NCBI GenBank assembly: GCA_002722565.1
Contig: PBMG01000010.1
Span: 1-64,000, forward strand
Reading direction: 5' to 3'
Origin: Acidimicrobiaceae bacterium
GTDB taxonomy: Bacteria > Actinomycetota > Acidimicrobiia > Acidimicrobiales > Poriferisodalaceae
DNA: 64,000 bases
Made by a program: the position numbers and the translations under genes. Shown here piece after piece: positions 19,103-28,325 of the stretch (position 1 is its first letter; the number at the start of each line of letters is the position of its first letter). The notes beneath the pieces were generated by a model. That model was not told the origin of the DNA. It ran no database searches and was given only the letters and a program-made list of their open reading frames with translations.

Positions 19103-21214
19103 GTGACAGCGGTTCCGTATTTCGCGCTACTTGCATCAGCACTAGCGTTGTTACTTGCTTACTACTTCGCAAAGACAGTCATGAAGGCGGATGAGGGCAC
19201 TGATCTTATGAAAGAGATCGGCCAAGCCATCCGAGAAGGGGCGATGGCATTCCTTCGCCGGGAATACCAATGGGTCTCAGCTTTTGTGGCCGCAATGTTT
19301 GTGCTTCTTCTAATCGTGCCAATCGAAGGAAGACCATCAGCATCATTCGCGTATTTGATGGGAGCAGTTCTTTCCTCCATCGCAGGCTTCGTCGGCATGC
19401 GGATTGCGACTGCAGCCAACACCAGAACGGCTAACGCCGCTCGTGAAGGTGCAGCCAAAGCTTTACCGCTCGCCTTTAAAGGCGGTGCGGTTATGGGCTT
19501 CACCGTGGCGGGCCTGGCCCTATTAGGTATTTCCTTCAACTATTTGCTCTGGGTGACATGGCTTGGCGTTGATAGTGCATTCCAGGTTGTAGCGGCATTT
19601 GGTCTCGGAGCAAGCTCCATCGCTCTTTTCGCCCGTATCGGCGGCGGTATCTACACCAAAGCAGCCGATGTCGGAGGTGACCTTGTCGGAAAAGTAGAGG
19701 CAGGAATCCCAGAGGATGACCCACGCAACCCAGCAACGATCGCTGACGCTGTGGGAGACAACGTTGGTGACGTAGCAGGAATGGGCGCAGACCTATTCGA
19801 GTCTTATGCAGGTTCGGTCGTTGCCCCAATTGTTCTGGTATCGCTCTTACTTTCGGGTGTCTTCATCGAAGGAGACAAGCTGCAAGTATTTGGAGACTAC
19901 GAATCTTTGCTCATGTACCCGATCCTCATCGGTGCGTTGGGCATGATTGCTTCGATTGTTGGTGCGCTCCTCACCAGAGGAAAAGAAGGCCAAAGTCTTT
20001 CGACGCAACTGCACACCGGTCAATACATAGCTATGGGTCTCACAGTGATCTTTACAATTGTGGGAACCCAATGGTTGTTCGGCGGAGCTTCCGCAGCAGA
20101 TGGATCGGACATAGTTCAAACACCAATCTTCTTGTCGCTCACGATTATCGTCGGTCTTCTCGGCGGCTGGGCTATCGGGTTTGTATCGGAATATTTCACC
20201 TCAGAGCACTACAAACCAGTCAAAGGCATCGCTTCACAATCAGAAACTGGTGCCGCAACAGTCACTATCGAAGGAATCGCCCAAGGCAAGCTCTCAACAC
20301 TTCCTTCGGTGGCTTTAGTAGTCACCATGATCGGCTTGTCATACTGGCTGGGCGGTGCAGCGTTTGGTAACGCCGGTGACGTCATCGGACTGTACGGCGT
20401 GTCATTAGCGGCCATCGGCATGTTGGCCGTCACAGGAGTCATTGTCGCTGTCGACGCCTATGGCCCTATCGCTGATAACGCTGGTGGTATTGCAGAAATG
20501 GCAGAACTTCCTTCAGAAGTCCGAGATGTCACCGACAGTCTCGACGCCTTAGGGAATACGACTGCCGCTGTCGCAAAAGGCTTTGCCGTCGGGTCAGCCG
20601 CGGTGACTGCGCTTGCGCTCTTTAAGTCCTTCAGCCTTACCGCTGGATCGCAAGTCAACCTTGATATCAACGACACAGCAGTAACTATTGGTTTGTTCCT
20701 TGGCGCAATGACGCCATTCATCTTTGCCGCTATGACCATGTCATCTGTAGGTCGAGCAGCTCAAGCGATGATCGTGGAAGTCAGGCGACAGTTTGCCGAA
20801 ATCCCAGGCCTACGTGAAGGCCAACCGGGAGTTAAGCCCGATAGCCGTCGCTGTGTTGACATATCTACGCAAGCAGCTTTGCGTGAAATGTTGCTCCCAG
20901 GCGGTCTTGCTATTGTTCTTCCTCTAGCGATCGGCTTTGTTGATGTCAACGCTCTAGGCGGCTTCTTGGCAGGCGCAGTGGTAACCGGTTTCTTGCTTGC
21001 TATCTACATGGCGAACTCTGGCGGTGCATGGGATAACGCCAAGAAGTACATCGAGGCCGGAGCCCACGGAGGAAAAGGCACAGATGCGCATTCAGCCGCA
21101 GTTGTCGGAGACACCATTGGCGACCCGTTTAAAGACACGTCCGGACCGGCAATGAACATTCTGATCAAGGTCATGACGATTGTTTCGCTGGTTTTCGTTC
21201 CAGCTTTCATCTAA
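19103..21214 (+). CDS. hppA: Membrane pyrophosphatase, K+-dependent, sodium-pump-type signatures
   Basis: Hydrolyses pyrophosphate and uses the energy to pump Na+ and/or H+ out of the cytoplasm. 703 residues with about sixteen membrane helices. The pyrophosphate site is visible (DVGGDLVGKVEAG at 189-201 and DNVGDVAGMGAD at 219-230). GNTTAA at 484-489 has Ala at 488, where K+-independent enzymes have Lys, which indicates potassium dependence. The gate glutamate is at E233 in LFESYAG, the helix-6 position used by sodium pumps, and the position four residues later (used by plant-type proton pumps) is Gly237. So a Na+ or Na+/H+ pump is inferred; K+-dependent proton pumps of the Flavobacterium type share this position. 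GTG at 19103 follows GAGAGGA. Ends before a strong hairpin. Confidence 0.95.
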   Translation: MTAVPYFALLASALALLLAYYFAKTVMKADEGTDLMKEIGQAIREGAMAFLRREYQWVSAFVAAMFVLLLIVPIEGRPSASFAYLMGAVLSSIAGFVGMRIATAANTRTANAAREGAAKALPLAFKGGAVMGFTVAGLALLGISFNYLLWVTWLGVDSAFQVVAAFGLGASSIALFARIGGGIYTKAADVGGDLVGKVEAGIPEDDPRNPATIADAVGDNVGDVAGMGADLFESYAGSVVAPIVLVSLLLSGVFIEGDKLQVFGDYESLLMYPILIGALGMIASIVGALLTRGKEGQSLSTQLHTGQYIAMGLTVIFTIVGTQWLFGGASAADGSDIVQTPIFLSLTIIVGLLGGWAIGFVSEYFTSEHYKPVKGIASQSETGAATVTIEGIAQGKLSTLPSVALVVTMIGLSYWLGGAAFGNAGDVIGLYGVSLAAIGMLAVTGVIVAVDAYGPIADNAGGIAEMAELPSEVRDVTDSLDALGNTTAAVAKGFAVGSAAVTALALFKSFSLTAGSQVNLDINDTAVTIGLFLGAMTPFIFAAMTMSSVGRAAQAMIVEVRRQFAEIPGLREGQPGVKPDSRRCVDISTQAALREMLLPGGLAIVLPLAIGFVDVNALGGFLAGAVVTGFLLAIYMANSGGAWDNAKKYIEAGAHGGKGTDAHSAAVVGDTIGDPFKDTSGPAMNILIKVMTIVSLVFVPAFI

Positions 21215-21227
21215 ATAATTACCGATA

Positions 21228-21266
21228 AAGCCTCGGGGGCTTTGAGCTACACAGCCCCCGAGGCTT
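21228..21266 (+). terminator. Strong hairpin terminator after the pyrophosphatase gene
   Basis: A perfect 14-base inverted repeat (21228-21241 pairing with 21253-21266; left arm AAGCCTCGGGGGCT) with an 11-base loop, 13 bases after the hppA stop. A short pyrimidine run (CTTCTTC) follows rather than a long T tract. It separates hppA from the SDR gene and would act in either direction. The strongest simple hairpin I saw in the window. Confidence 0.8.
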
Positions 21267-21308
21267 CTTCGCGTCCCGCAACGTTCGTCAGAGATCTAGC
21301 CTGACTAA

Positions 21309-22109
21309 ATGGATCTCAACGACGCGTGTGTACTCATCACGGGAGCTAGTAGGGGAATTGGTGCCTCTCTAGCCCGAGCTTTCGCAGGACAAGGAGCACA
21401 CGTAATACTCGCGGCTAGATCCGCTGACGAAATCGAGTCTTTGGCCACTGAGCTCAACGGCTCTTCAATACCGCTAGATGTAGCTAACCCTGAACAACTC
21501 TCGGGCTTCATAGATCGAGTTGAAAGCCAGGTCGCGCCAGTTGACATTTTGATAAATAATGCCGGGATCGAGACCCAAGAGTTCATAGAGGACATCGAAG
21601 AAGACCGAATCGAAGAGGTACTCGCAACGAACCTATTGGCTCCTATGCGTCTTACCCGTCAGGTGCTGCCAGGTATGGTCAAGCGCGGCAGGGGGCACCT
21701 TCTTTACACGTCTTCGATTGCAGCCATTACCCCTGCTCCCGGACTTGCCGCCTACTGCGCGTCCAAGGCAGGGCTCACACGTTTCGCCGAAACAATTCGC
21801 ATGGAAACCACCGGTACAGGCATCCATGTCACGACAATGCATCTGGGGCCTGTAGACACCGAAATGTGGACCCGAGTAACAAATAACCCCGCCTTCGACC
21901 AAGCACAGCAGAGATTGCGCCGCCTGCGAATGCTGGCCGACGTAAGCCCCGACAAAGTAGCTGCAGACGCGGTTCAGGCAGTCCTCAAACAGAAAAGAGA
22001 CGTGCGGCACCCGAAACGCCTATGGCCAACTATGGCGTTAGCGGCCGCTCCTGGTCGAATCGCCGAGTTTCTCGTACGAGGCGTCAATCACCGAATCCAC
22101 AAAACCTGA
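21309..22109 (+). CDS. Short-chain dehydrogenase/reductase (SDR)
   Basis: 266 residues, classical SDR fold. The NAD(P) loop GASRGIG is at about 12-18, NNAG is present (LINNAGIETQ), the catalytic Ser is in SSIAA, and the YCASKAG motif provides the Tyr and Lys. The C-terminal 40 residues are basic and hydrophobic and may touch membrane, as in DltE-like SDRs. Substrate unknown. It follows the terminator after hppA and precedes a DUF368 gene by 45 bases. Confidence 0.9.
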   Translation: MDLNDACVLITGASRGIGASLARAFAGQGAHVILAARSADEIESLATELNGSSIPLDVANPEQLSGFIDRVESQVAPVDILINNAGIETQEFIEDIEEDRIEEVLATNLLAPMRLTRQVLPGMVKRGRGHLLYTSSIAAITPAPGLAAYCASKAGLTRFAETIRMETTGTGIHVTTMHLGPVDTEMWTRVTNNPAFDQAQQRLRRLRMLADVSPDKVAADAVQAVLKQKRDVRHPKRLWPTMALAAAPGRIAEFLVRGVNHRIHKT

Positions 22110-22154
22110 ACTAAGAACATCGTCCCCAACGATCGAACTCTGCAAGAAAGCACG

Positions 22155-23114
22155 ATGGTGAAGCGTGTAGCGCGACCAAGCCGCGGTACGGTCCCATATG
22201 TGAGACGCCGTGTCCCCACCCATATTCTGCATGGATTTTGTATGGGCGTTGCAGACATCATTCCCGGTGTTTCCGGGGGAACTGTTGCCCTCCTACTAGG
22301 AATATATGACCGGCTCATCGAACAAATCAGTACTGCCTCGAGCGGAATTAGTTGTTTAGCGCGCGGCGATATAGCTGGTTGCAAGCAACGATTCCGAGCA
22401 GTTCAGTGGACATTTCTAGCGAGTCTCTTAATGGGTATAGCTGTTGCCCTGCTGCTCTTAGCTTCATGGCTCCGAACGCAGATTCACGAAAGACCAGTGA
22501 TCGTCTCGTCAGCATTTTTTGGGGTCATCACAGCGTCCGCGTTTGTCACACGACGCGAAGTAAGAAAGTGGTCACCAACGCGCTACTTAATATTCGGGGT
22601 CTTCGCTGCCGTCACCTTCACGCTGCTGGGAATTCGTTCGGGTTCGCTTGAAAATCCAGGGCCTCTTGTCGCCATATGCGCTGGCGCAATCGCGATATGC
22701 GCAATGATTTTGCCGGGGATCAGTGGATCATTCATTCTTTTGATGCTGGGCCTGTATGACCATCTCATTGCCGCATTAGAACAACGAGATGTCTCGGTGC
22801 TCGGGATGTACTCAATAGGAGCTCTCGTAGGCCTAGTCCTTTTCAGTCGAGTTCTTAACAGGCTGTTGAATCGGTATCGCGATTTGGTTGTTTCAATGCT
22901 TCTGGGTCTAATGGTGGGCTCGCTGAGAGTTCTGTGGCCATGGCCTTCAGATCAAGGAGGTCTAGAAAATACTGGGCTCGGAACCCCACAAACTGAAGAG
23001 CTTGTCGGAGCCTTAATTGCTGCTTTAGTAGGGGCTGCTGCAGTAGTTGCGATCGTTGCCATGGTGGCTCACCGAGAAAACTTTGATAGTGATGATGCGT
23101 TGGAAATGCCGTAA
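22155..23114 (+). CDS. DUF368 membrane protein, likely undecaprenyl-phosphate flippase
   Basis: 319 residues, about eight to nine hydrophobic helices. The family signature GVADIIPGVSGGTVALLLGIYDRLI (residues about 32-56, given here in shortened form: PGVSGGT) occurs near the start, and a second, related one (MILPGISGSFILLMLGLYDHLI, shortened: PGISGS) sits near residue 185, showing an internal inverted duplication. Known: DUF368 proteins (PopT type) recycle undecaprenyl phosphate across the membrane for cell-wall building; assigning that role here is by family. Followed by topA after a gap of 89 bases in which I see nothing else. Confidence 0.88.
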   Translation: MVKRVARPSRGTVPYVRRRVPTHILHGFCMGVADIIPGVSGGTVALLLGIYDRLIEQISTASSGISCLARGDIAGCKQRFRAVQWTFLASLLMGIAVALLLLASWLRTQIHERPVIVSSAFFGVITASAFVTRREVRKWSPTRYLIFGVFAAVTFTLLGIRSGSLENPGPLVAICAGAIAICAMILPGISGSFILLMLGLYDHLIAALEQRDVSVLGMYSIGALVGLVLFSRVLNRLLNRYRDLVVSMLLGLMVGSLRVLWPWPSDQGGLENTGLGTPQTEELVGALIAALVGAAAVVAIVAMVAHRENFDSDDALEMP

Positions 23115-23203
23115 TGGCCGGTACCTTCCGCGGATGAGGTTGCTTTATTTAGGCAATCGAAGAATTTGACAGAGCCACATGAATTAGGGAATTAATTGCC
23201 GTC

Positions 23204-26200
23204 GTGCCGAAATCGCTAGTAATCGTTGAATCACCTGCCAAGGCCAAAACCATAGAGCGGTACCTCGGGTCCGACTATGTGGTGGAAGCCTCAGTGGGGC
23301 ACATACGTGACCTTCCGGCCAAAGCAACTGAAGTACCTGCTGTCTACAAAGGTGAGGCATGGGCCAATCTAGGTATAGACGTTGATAATGACTTCAAGGC
23401 GCTGTACGTGGTTACGGAGAGGGCGAAGAAGCAAGTAACGAAACTTAAAAAGTTACTGAAGAACTCTGATGCGCTTTACCTGGCGACAGATGAAGACCGA
23501 GAAGGCGAAGCTATTGCTTGGCACCTACTCGAGGTACTAAATCCCCAAGTGCCCGTTCACCGAATGGTGTTCCACGAAATCACTGAAAAAGCTATTCGTG
23601 ATGCGGTCGCTTCCCCCCGAGAGCTAGATCATCGCCTTGTTGATGCGCAAGAAGCTCGACGAAAGTTTGATCGACTGTACGGATACAAAGTGTCTCCTGT
23701 TATGTGGCAAAAAGTTAAGCCTGGTCTGTCTGCCGGCAGAGTTCAGAGTGTCGCTAACCGTTTGGTTGTCGAACGAGAACGTGAACGCATCGCGTTCCAA
23801 TCAGCTGCGTATTCGAGCTTGGAGGCTGAGATGTCCTCTGATGCGACGTTCACTGCCGCTCTTACCGCTATCAATGATGTCCGTGTCGCCACTGGTCGAG
23901 ACTTTGACGCGCAGGGAGAACTTAGTCAGGCCGACAGAACGGTCATAAACACCGATCAGGGCAAAGAACTGGAATCGGCACTTACTGGGGTTGAGTTCAT
24001 GGTTCAATCTGTTGACTCCAAGCCGTATCGACGGCGACCATCAGCGCCTTTCATGACCTCAACTCTTCAGCAAGAAGCCAGTGGGCGGTTAGGTTTCTCG
24101 GCGTCACGAACAATGGGTGCTGCTCAGAAGCTCTACGAAGAAGGGCACATAACTTATATGCGGACCGACAGCACCACCTTGTCGGCGGATGCCCTTAGTG
24201 CTGCTCGGACGCTTATCAGAGAACGCTTTGGGCCGGACCAATTACCTGCAGATGCTCGGATGTATAACAAAAAAGTTAAAAACGCTCAAGAGGCGCACGA
24301 AGCTATCCGTCCCGCGGGAGACGCATGGCGAAACCCAGCCGACCTTGGTTTCAAAGGAGACAAAGCTGACAGTGATCAAGCGCGTCTGTATCACCTCATC
24401 TGGAGTCGAACGATAGCCAGTCAGATGAATGATGCTGAAGGCCAGACGGTCACTATTCGTTTAGCAGCTACTCCATCCGGCGCGGAGACTTATCAATTCG
24501 GCACTAGTGGGACCGTAATCACTTCTCCTGGTTTTCTCGCTGTCTACGGGCGACAGTCAGATGAATCAGATGATGAAGAACGAGAACTTCCCAATCTCTC
24601 GCAGGGTGACACTGTCGTTGCATTGTCCCTTGAAAGCAAAGATCACCAAACGAAGCCACCGGCGCGGTACACCGAGGCAACCCTAGTTCGCCGACTAGAA
24701 GAGCTGGGAGTGGGGCGACCCAGCACCTACGCAAGCATTCTTGGCACCATCCAAAGCCGAGGATATGTCTGGAAGAAAGGCCAGGCGTTGGTGCCCACGC
24801 TCACCGCCTTTGCCACAGTCGGTCTCATGGAAAATCACTTCCCACAGCTAGTGGACTACGCCCTCACTGCCAGCATGGAAGATGATCTCGATCAGATATC
24901 TGTAGGTGAAATTGAACCCAACCCATGGCTAGATGATTTTTATTTTGGGCGTGTTAACGCAAATGGGGAGCCACTGCCAGGTCTTCGCAATCTCGTATCA
25001 GATGAACATCTTGCTGACATCGACCCAGTGGAAATCAACACGATCCCGATCGGAATTGATAAGGACGGCCAAGTGGTTGTCGCCAAAGTCGGTAAGAACT
25101 TTCCTTATGTGCAGCGAGGCGATGAATATCGATCATTACCTGCGGGCATTGCTCCAGACGAAATAACCCTCGATTTAGCTATCGAATTATTAGAGACACC
25201 CGAAGAACGAGTTCTGGGCGTCGACCCTGCGACTGGTATAGAAGTCATCGCCAGGCCAGGAACCTTCGGCCCATACGTGTCTTTGGGGCGACCTCCCAAA
25301 ATGCCAGCAGCGTCGTCACCTGGAGGTCAACTCCTCAGCCTTCCTCTTCACAAGAAAGAACTCAAAGTAGCGGTCGCCTATATGCGTTGCATGACCGACG
25401 ACCCTGACAACGACTCGGTAAAGCAAGCGATAAAGACCCCCAAACGCGGAATTGGCGACGCCGCCATTAAAAGGCTCATCGAGTTCGGCGACACTCATGA
25501 GATCAGCCTCATAGAAGCCTTCGAACGGGCGAAGGAAGCCGGTTCTTCACCTGCCGCGCAAAAAGCTATCCGATCATTCCTGAAGTTGAGAAAATCGATC
25601 GTGGATCTGCGCGAAACAGACGCTCCTACAGCGCTGCAGTCATGTTTAGAGCAGTCCGGTTACATAAAGGACTTGCAGCGCGGAGACAACGAGGAACGTC
25701 TCGCCAACATCAATTCCTTGATTGAAACTTCTCGGGTGTTTGACAGCGTTATTGAAGTCGTTGCCGAGCTAGACCGCATCGATGAGCTCAAGACTCAACC
25801 GAAGCCAAAAACGGCGTCACTCTTTCAAACAATGACCCTAGAACGCATCACCCTCGAGGAAGCACTCGAACTCTTGAGTTTGCCACGCACCGTTGGCACA
25901 GACCCTGCTGATGGGATTGAAATAACCGTTCAAAACGGCCCATATGGCCCTTATCTACTCAAGGACGGAGAGAGCCGAAATATTCAAAACGAAGAGCAGT
26001 TATTAATCATCACCCTTGAAGAATGCTTGCAGCTGCTTTCAGTACCAAAAAAGTTTGGGCGGAGAGCAGCCAAGCCGCCACTCAAAGAGCTAGGCAAAGA
26101 CCCCAACAGCGATCAGCCCATTCTGTTGAAAGACGGAAAATTCGGCCCATACGTAACTGACGGCAAAACGAACGCGTCGCTCAAGAGTTGGGATTCAGTT

Positions 26201-26254
26201 GAAGCACTTACCGAGCAAAGAGCTGTAGAGCTATTGGCGGAGAAACGGGCTTAA
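23204..26254 (+). CDS. topA: DNA topoisomerase I with an inserted UvrD/PcrA 2B-like domain
   Basis: Relaxes negative supercoils by single-strand passage. 1016 residues. The Toprim domain is at about 3-120 (IVESPAKAKTIERYLG, DEDREGEAIAWH), and the catalytic Tyr318 is in YMRTDSTTL. After the core comes VLGVDPATGIEVIA...FGPYV, a C-terminal repeat. Then, where other actinobacterial enzymes go almost directly to the DELKTQPKPKTASLF stretch (from residue 860), there are about 150 extra residues (709-858) that resemble the 2B subdomain of UvrD/PcrA helicases. The remaining C-terminal repeats (LEEALELLSLPR, LEECLQLLSVPK, FGPYVTDGKTNASL) follow normally. No zinc fingers, as usual in this phylum. Reads through both junctions in frame. 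GTG start at 23204; its ribosome site is weak. Confidence 0.96.
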   Translation: MPKSLVIVESPAKAKTIERYLGSDYVVEASVGHIRDLPAKATEVPAVYKGEAWANLGIDVDNDFKALYVVTERAKKQVTKLKKLLKNSDALYLATDEDREGEAIAWHLLEVLNPQVPVHRMVFHEITEKAIRDAVASPRELDHRLVDAQEARRKFDRLYGYKVSPVMWQKVKPGLSAGRVQSVANRLVVERERERIAFQSAAYSSLEAEMSSDATFTAALTAINDVRVATGRDFDAQGELSQADRTVINTDQGKELESALTGVEFMVQSVDSKPYRRRPSAPFMTSTLQQEASGRLGFSASRTMGAAQKLYEEGHITYMRTDSTTLSADALSAARTLIRERFGPDQLPADARMYNKKVKNAQEAHEAIRPAGDAWRNPADLGFKGDKADSDQARLYHLIWSRTIASQMNDAEGQTVTIRLAATPSGAETYQFGTSGTVITSPGFLAVYGRQSDESDDEERELPNLSQGDTVVALSLESKDHQTKPPARYTEATLVRRLEELGVGRPSTYASILGTIQSRGYVWKKGQALVPTLTAFATVGLMENHFPQLVDYALTASMEDDLDQISVGEIEPNPWLDDFYFGRVNANGEPLPGLRNLVSDEHLADIDPVEINTIPIGIDKDGQVVVAKVGKNFPYVQRGDEYRSLPAGIAPDEITLDLAIELLETPEERVLGVDPATGIEVIARPGTFGPYVSLGRPPKMPAASSPGGQLLSLPLHKKELKVAVAYMRCMTDDPDNDSVKQAIKTPKRGIGDAAIKRLIEFGDTHEISLIEAFERAKEAGSSPAAQKAIRSFLKLRKSIVDLRETDAPTALQSCLEQSGYIKDLQRGDNEERLANINSLIETSRVFDSVIEVVAELDRIDELKTQPKPKTASLFQTMTLERITLEEALELLSLPRTVGTDPADGIEITVQNGPYGPYLLKDGESRNIQNEEQLLIITLEECLQLLSVPKKFGRRAAKPPLKELGKDPNSDQPILLKDGKFGPYVTDGKTNASLKSWDSVEALTEQRAVELLAEKRA
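25328..25777 (+). other. UvrD/PcrA 2B-subdomain-like insert within topA
   Basis: Codes for about residues 709-858 of the topoisomerase. Features matching helicase 2B: ELKVAVAYMR (helicases: E[IV]KDA.AYLR), then DDPDNDSVKQAIKTPKRGIGD (helicases: NP.DD.S..RI.N.PKRGIG), SLIEAFERA, a helix pair ending in LEQSGYIKDL, and EERLANINSLIETSRVFDS. The GIG tripeptide falls at about 749-751; in UvrD it contacts duplex DNA. No Walker or other ATPase motifs are included, so the insert alone cannot be a helicase. Base composition and codon use look like the flanking gene. Confidence 0.75.
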
Positions 26255-26367
26255 GAGTTCTCGTCGTTCGGTTACTTAGTCATGTTTTTGAATATCCTGT
26301 AAGTCGGAAGCTCGTTGCGGAGTTGGAATAGATTTTTGACCGTAGGAAACCCTGAAGAGTCTGAACC

Positions 26368-27732
26368 GTGAATATAGATGAACCAGAGGTAACCCCGGAT
26401 CAAGATCCCGACGCGCGACTGAACAGATCGCACCCTGTATTTGGGAGTCCCGCGTTTCTGCGTCTCTGGATCGCTCAGATAGTCAGCGCATTTGGCGACT
26501 GGATCGGATTCCTAGCCATTATCGAAATTGCGCGGCGCATCGGTGGCGACCAGCCTGGTTCAGCGATAGCGCTGGTCATGCTGGCCAGAGTGTTGCCTGG
26601 CTTTTTCTTAGCCTCTGTTGGTGGAATCATCGTCGACCGCGTAAATCGGAAGCGGTTGCTAATTATCTGCGACGTTCTGCGAGCTGCAGTGCTTCTCTCG
26701 ATCCCTTTTATCGAGAAGGTTTGGGGGTTGGTGCTCGCCTCGTTGATCCTCGAACTAGCGACTTCCTTATGGGGACCAGCCAAAGAGGCAATTGTTCCGA
26801 ATTTAGTACCCAAAGAACAGCTGACCGCCGCGAATTCACTGTCGCTAGTTGCCGCGTATGGAACGTTCCCATTGGCGGCTGGCGCGTTCATCGGTCTCGC
26901 AAAGTTCGCCGAGTTCTTGGGTGGTAGTAGTGCAGGTCAAGTGGAATGGGCGTTGGCGCTCGACGCGTTAACTTTTCTTATAGCTGCGGGGCTCATAGCG
27001 ACTTTGCCGCTAGCAACGCGACGTCGACAAGAAAAAAAGTCCGGCTCGATCGATCTAGCTCAGGGAGTACGAGAGCTACGTGAAGGATGGACCTTCATCG
27101 CGATTAGCCCTCAGGTCCGAGCAGTGCTTGTCGGACTAGCCACAGGCATGATCGGTGGGGGAATGTTGATTCCCCTGGGAGCCGTTTACAACGATGTCGT
27201 TTTAGAAGCCGGCAACGCCGGCTTCGGAACCATTCTGGTAACTCTTGGAATCGGTGTCGCCGTGGGCGTGTCACTCCTGTCAGCACTGCAACGGCGATTA
27301 GATAAGGAACGTGCTTTTGTCGGTGCGGTTTTTGGTGCCGGTGGGTGCTTGCTATTTGCGGTCTCGACTTCGAATACGTTCTCAAACCTAGCTGGCGTCT
27401 TCTTGATGGGGATCTTCGCCGGATCTGTCTATGTATTGGGTTTCACACTCCTACATGAACATGTAGATGAGCAACTCCGGGGAAGAGTCTTCAGCGCTCT
27501 ATATACCTTGGTCCGTTTTTGCCTGCTTTTGTCGATAACCGTCGGTGGGTTCTTATCTGATGGATTCAATTGGCTTTTCGATGTGCTGTTCGATAACGAA
27601 CTCACCTTAGGCACATGGTCGATGGCACTCCCCGGGGTTCGGGGCGCCTTATGGTTAGCGAGCAGCTTTATGTTGCTCGCCTCAGGGCTTGCATGGATTT
27701 CATTGCGCACCCCTCAAAAGAAGTTCAAATGA
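26368..27732 (+). CDS. MFS transporter (EntS/MFS_3-like)
   Basis: 454 residues, about twelve hydrophobic helices in two halves. The N-terminal half contains the MFS loop signature (VDRVNRKRLL) between helices 2 and 3. A long N-terminal hydrophilic segment precedes helix 1 (FLRLWIAQIVSAFGDWIGFLA in pieces). The sequence style is that of the efflux branch related to macrolide and enterobactin exporters; the substrate is unknown. The GTG at 26368 is used, although no strong site is seen. The last four bases overlap tmk (ATGA), so the two are translationally coupled. Confidence 0.88.
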   Translation: MNIDEPEVTPDQDPDARLNRSHPVFGSPAFLRLWIAQIVSAFGDWIGFLAIIEIARRIGGDQPGSAIALVMLARVLPGFFLASVGGIIVDRVNRKRLLIICDVLRAAVLLSIPFIEKVWGLVLASLILELATSLWGPAKEAIVPNLVPKEQLTAANSLSLVAAYGTFPLAAGAFIGLAKFAEFLGGSSAGQVEWALALDALTFLIAAGLIATLPLATRRRQEKKSGSIDLAQGVRELREGWTFIAISPQVRAVLVGLATGMIGGGMLIPLGAVYNDVVLEAGNAGFGTILVTLGIGVAVGVSLLSALQRRLDKERAFVGAVFGAGGCLLFAVSTSNTFSNLAGVFLMGIFAGSVYVLGFTLLHEHVDEQLRGRVFSALYTLVRFCLLLSITVGGFLSDGFNWLFDVLFDNELTLGTWSMALPGVRGALWLASSFMLLASGLAWISLRTPQKKFK

Positions 27733-28325
27733 CGCAACGCGGAAAGTACATAGCATTCGAAGGATGGGAAGCGAGTGGTAAGTCAACTCAGGCGCGTCTT
27801 CTGAGCCGTCGCCTAGATGCAGTCCTGACTCGAGAACCGGGCGGCACGGCACTAGGTGTAGCGATCAGAGATCTGTTGCTCGGAAATGGTCCGGCACCAA
27901 CTGAACGGGCCGAGGCACTGCTGTTTGCAGCAGATAGAGCGCAACACCTGGCTGAAGTTGTCGAACCAGCATTAGCTGAAGGTAGCGATGTCATAACTGA
28001 CCGTTCCTATGGTTCAACGCTCGCCTACCAAGGTTACGGACGAGGACAGTCCATCGAAGAACTTATGCGCCTCGTCGAATGGACAAGTGGGGGATTGCTG
28101 CCGGATCTTGTGATCTTGCTAAAAGTGCCCGTCGAAACCGCAGATGATCGACTGGGAGATCAGCGTGATCGAATGGAAAGCGAAGACGTGGACTTCGCGA
28201 ACCGAGTCGTAGAAGGTTTCAATGTGTTAGCCCAAGCTGACCCGGATCGATGGAGGGTGATCGACGGTAGCGGCTCGGTAGACGAAGTTGCTGAGCGTGT
28301 TGCCCTTGCTGCTGGTGTCAAATGA
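27729..28325 (+). CDS. tmk: Thymidylate kinase
   Basis: Phosphorylates dTMP to dTDP for DNA synthesis. 198 residues. The P-loop is FEGWEASGKSTQ at about 9-20, slightly unusual (Trp-Glu-Ala in place of the common Asp-Gly), then TREPGGT (DR-loop region), ITDRSYGSTLAYQG (the DRY/DRS segment) and a lid with DRMESEDVDF. The ATG at 27729 overlaps the MFS stop. A longer reading upstream would lie inside the MFS gene. Its stop overlaps holB (ATGA), so the order MFS-tmk-holB is coupled; tmk next to holB is the usual pairing. Confidence 0.94.
   Translation: MTQRGKYIAFEGWEASGKSTQARLLSRRLDAVLTREPGGTALGVAIRDLLLGNGPAPTERAEALLFAADRAQHLAEVVEPALAEGSDVITDRSYGSTLAYQGYGRGQSIEELMRLVEWTSGGLLPDLVILLKVPVETADDRLGDQRDRMESEDVDFANRVVEGFNVLAQADPDRWRVIDGSGSVDEVAERVALAAGVK

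Noticed and set aside
23204-26254. A chimeric topA caused by mis-assembly with a uvrD gene
   Set aside because: Both junctions read through in one frame, only the 2B segment without ATPase motifs is present, and composition is uniform. Read support could still be checked.
27615-27728. Longer thymidylate kinase reading from 27615
   Set aside because: Lies inside the MFS gene; the ATGA overlap at 27729 is the natural start, just before the P-loop.
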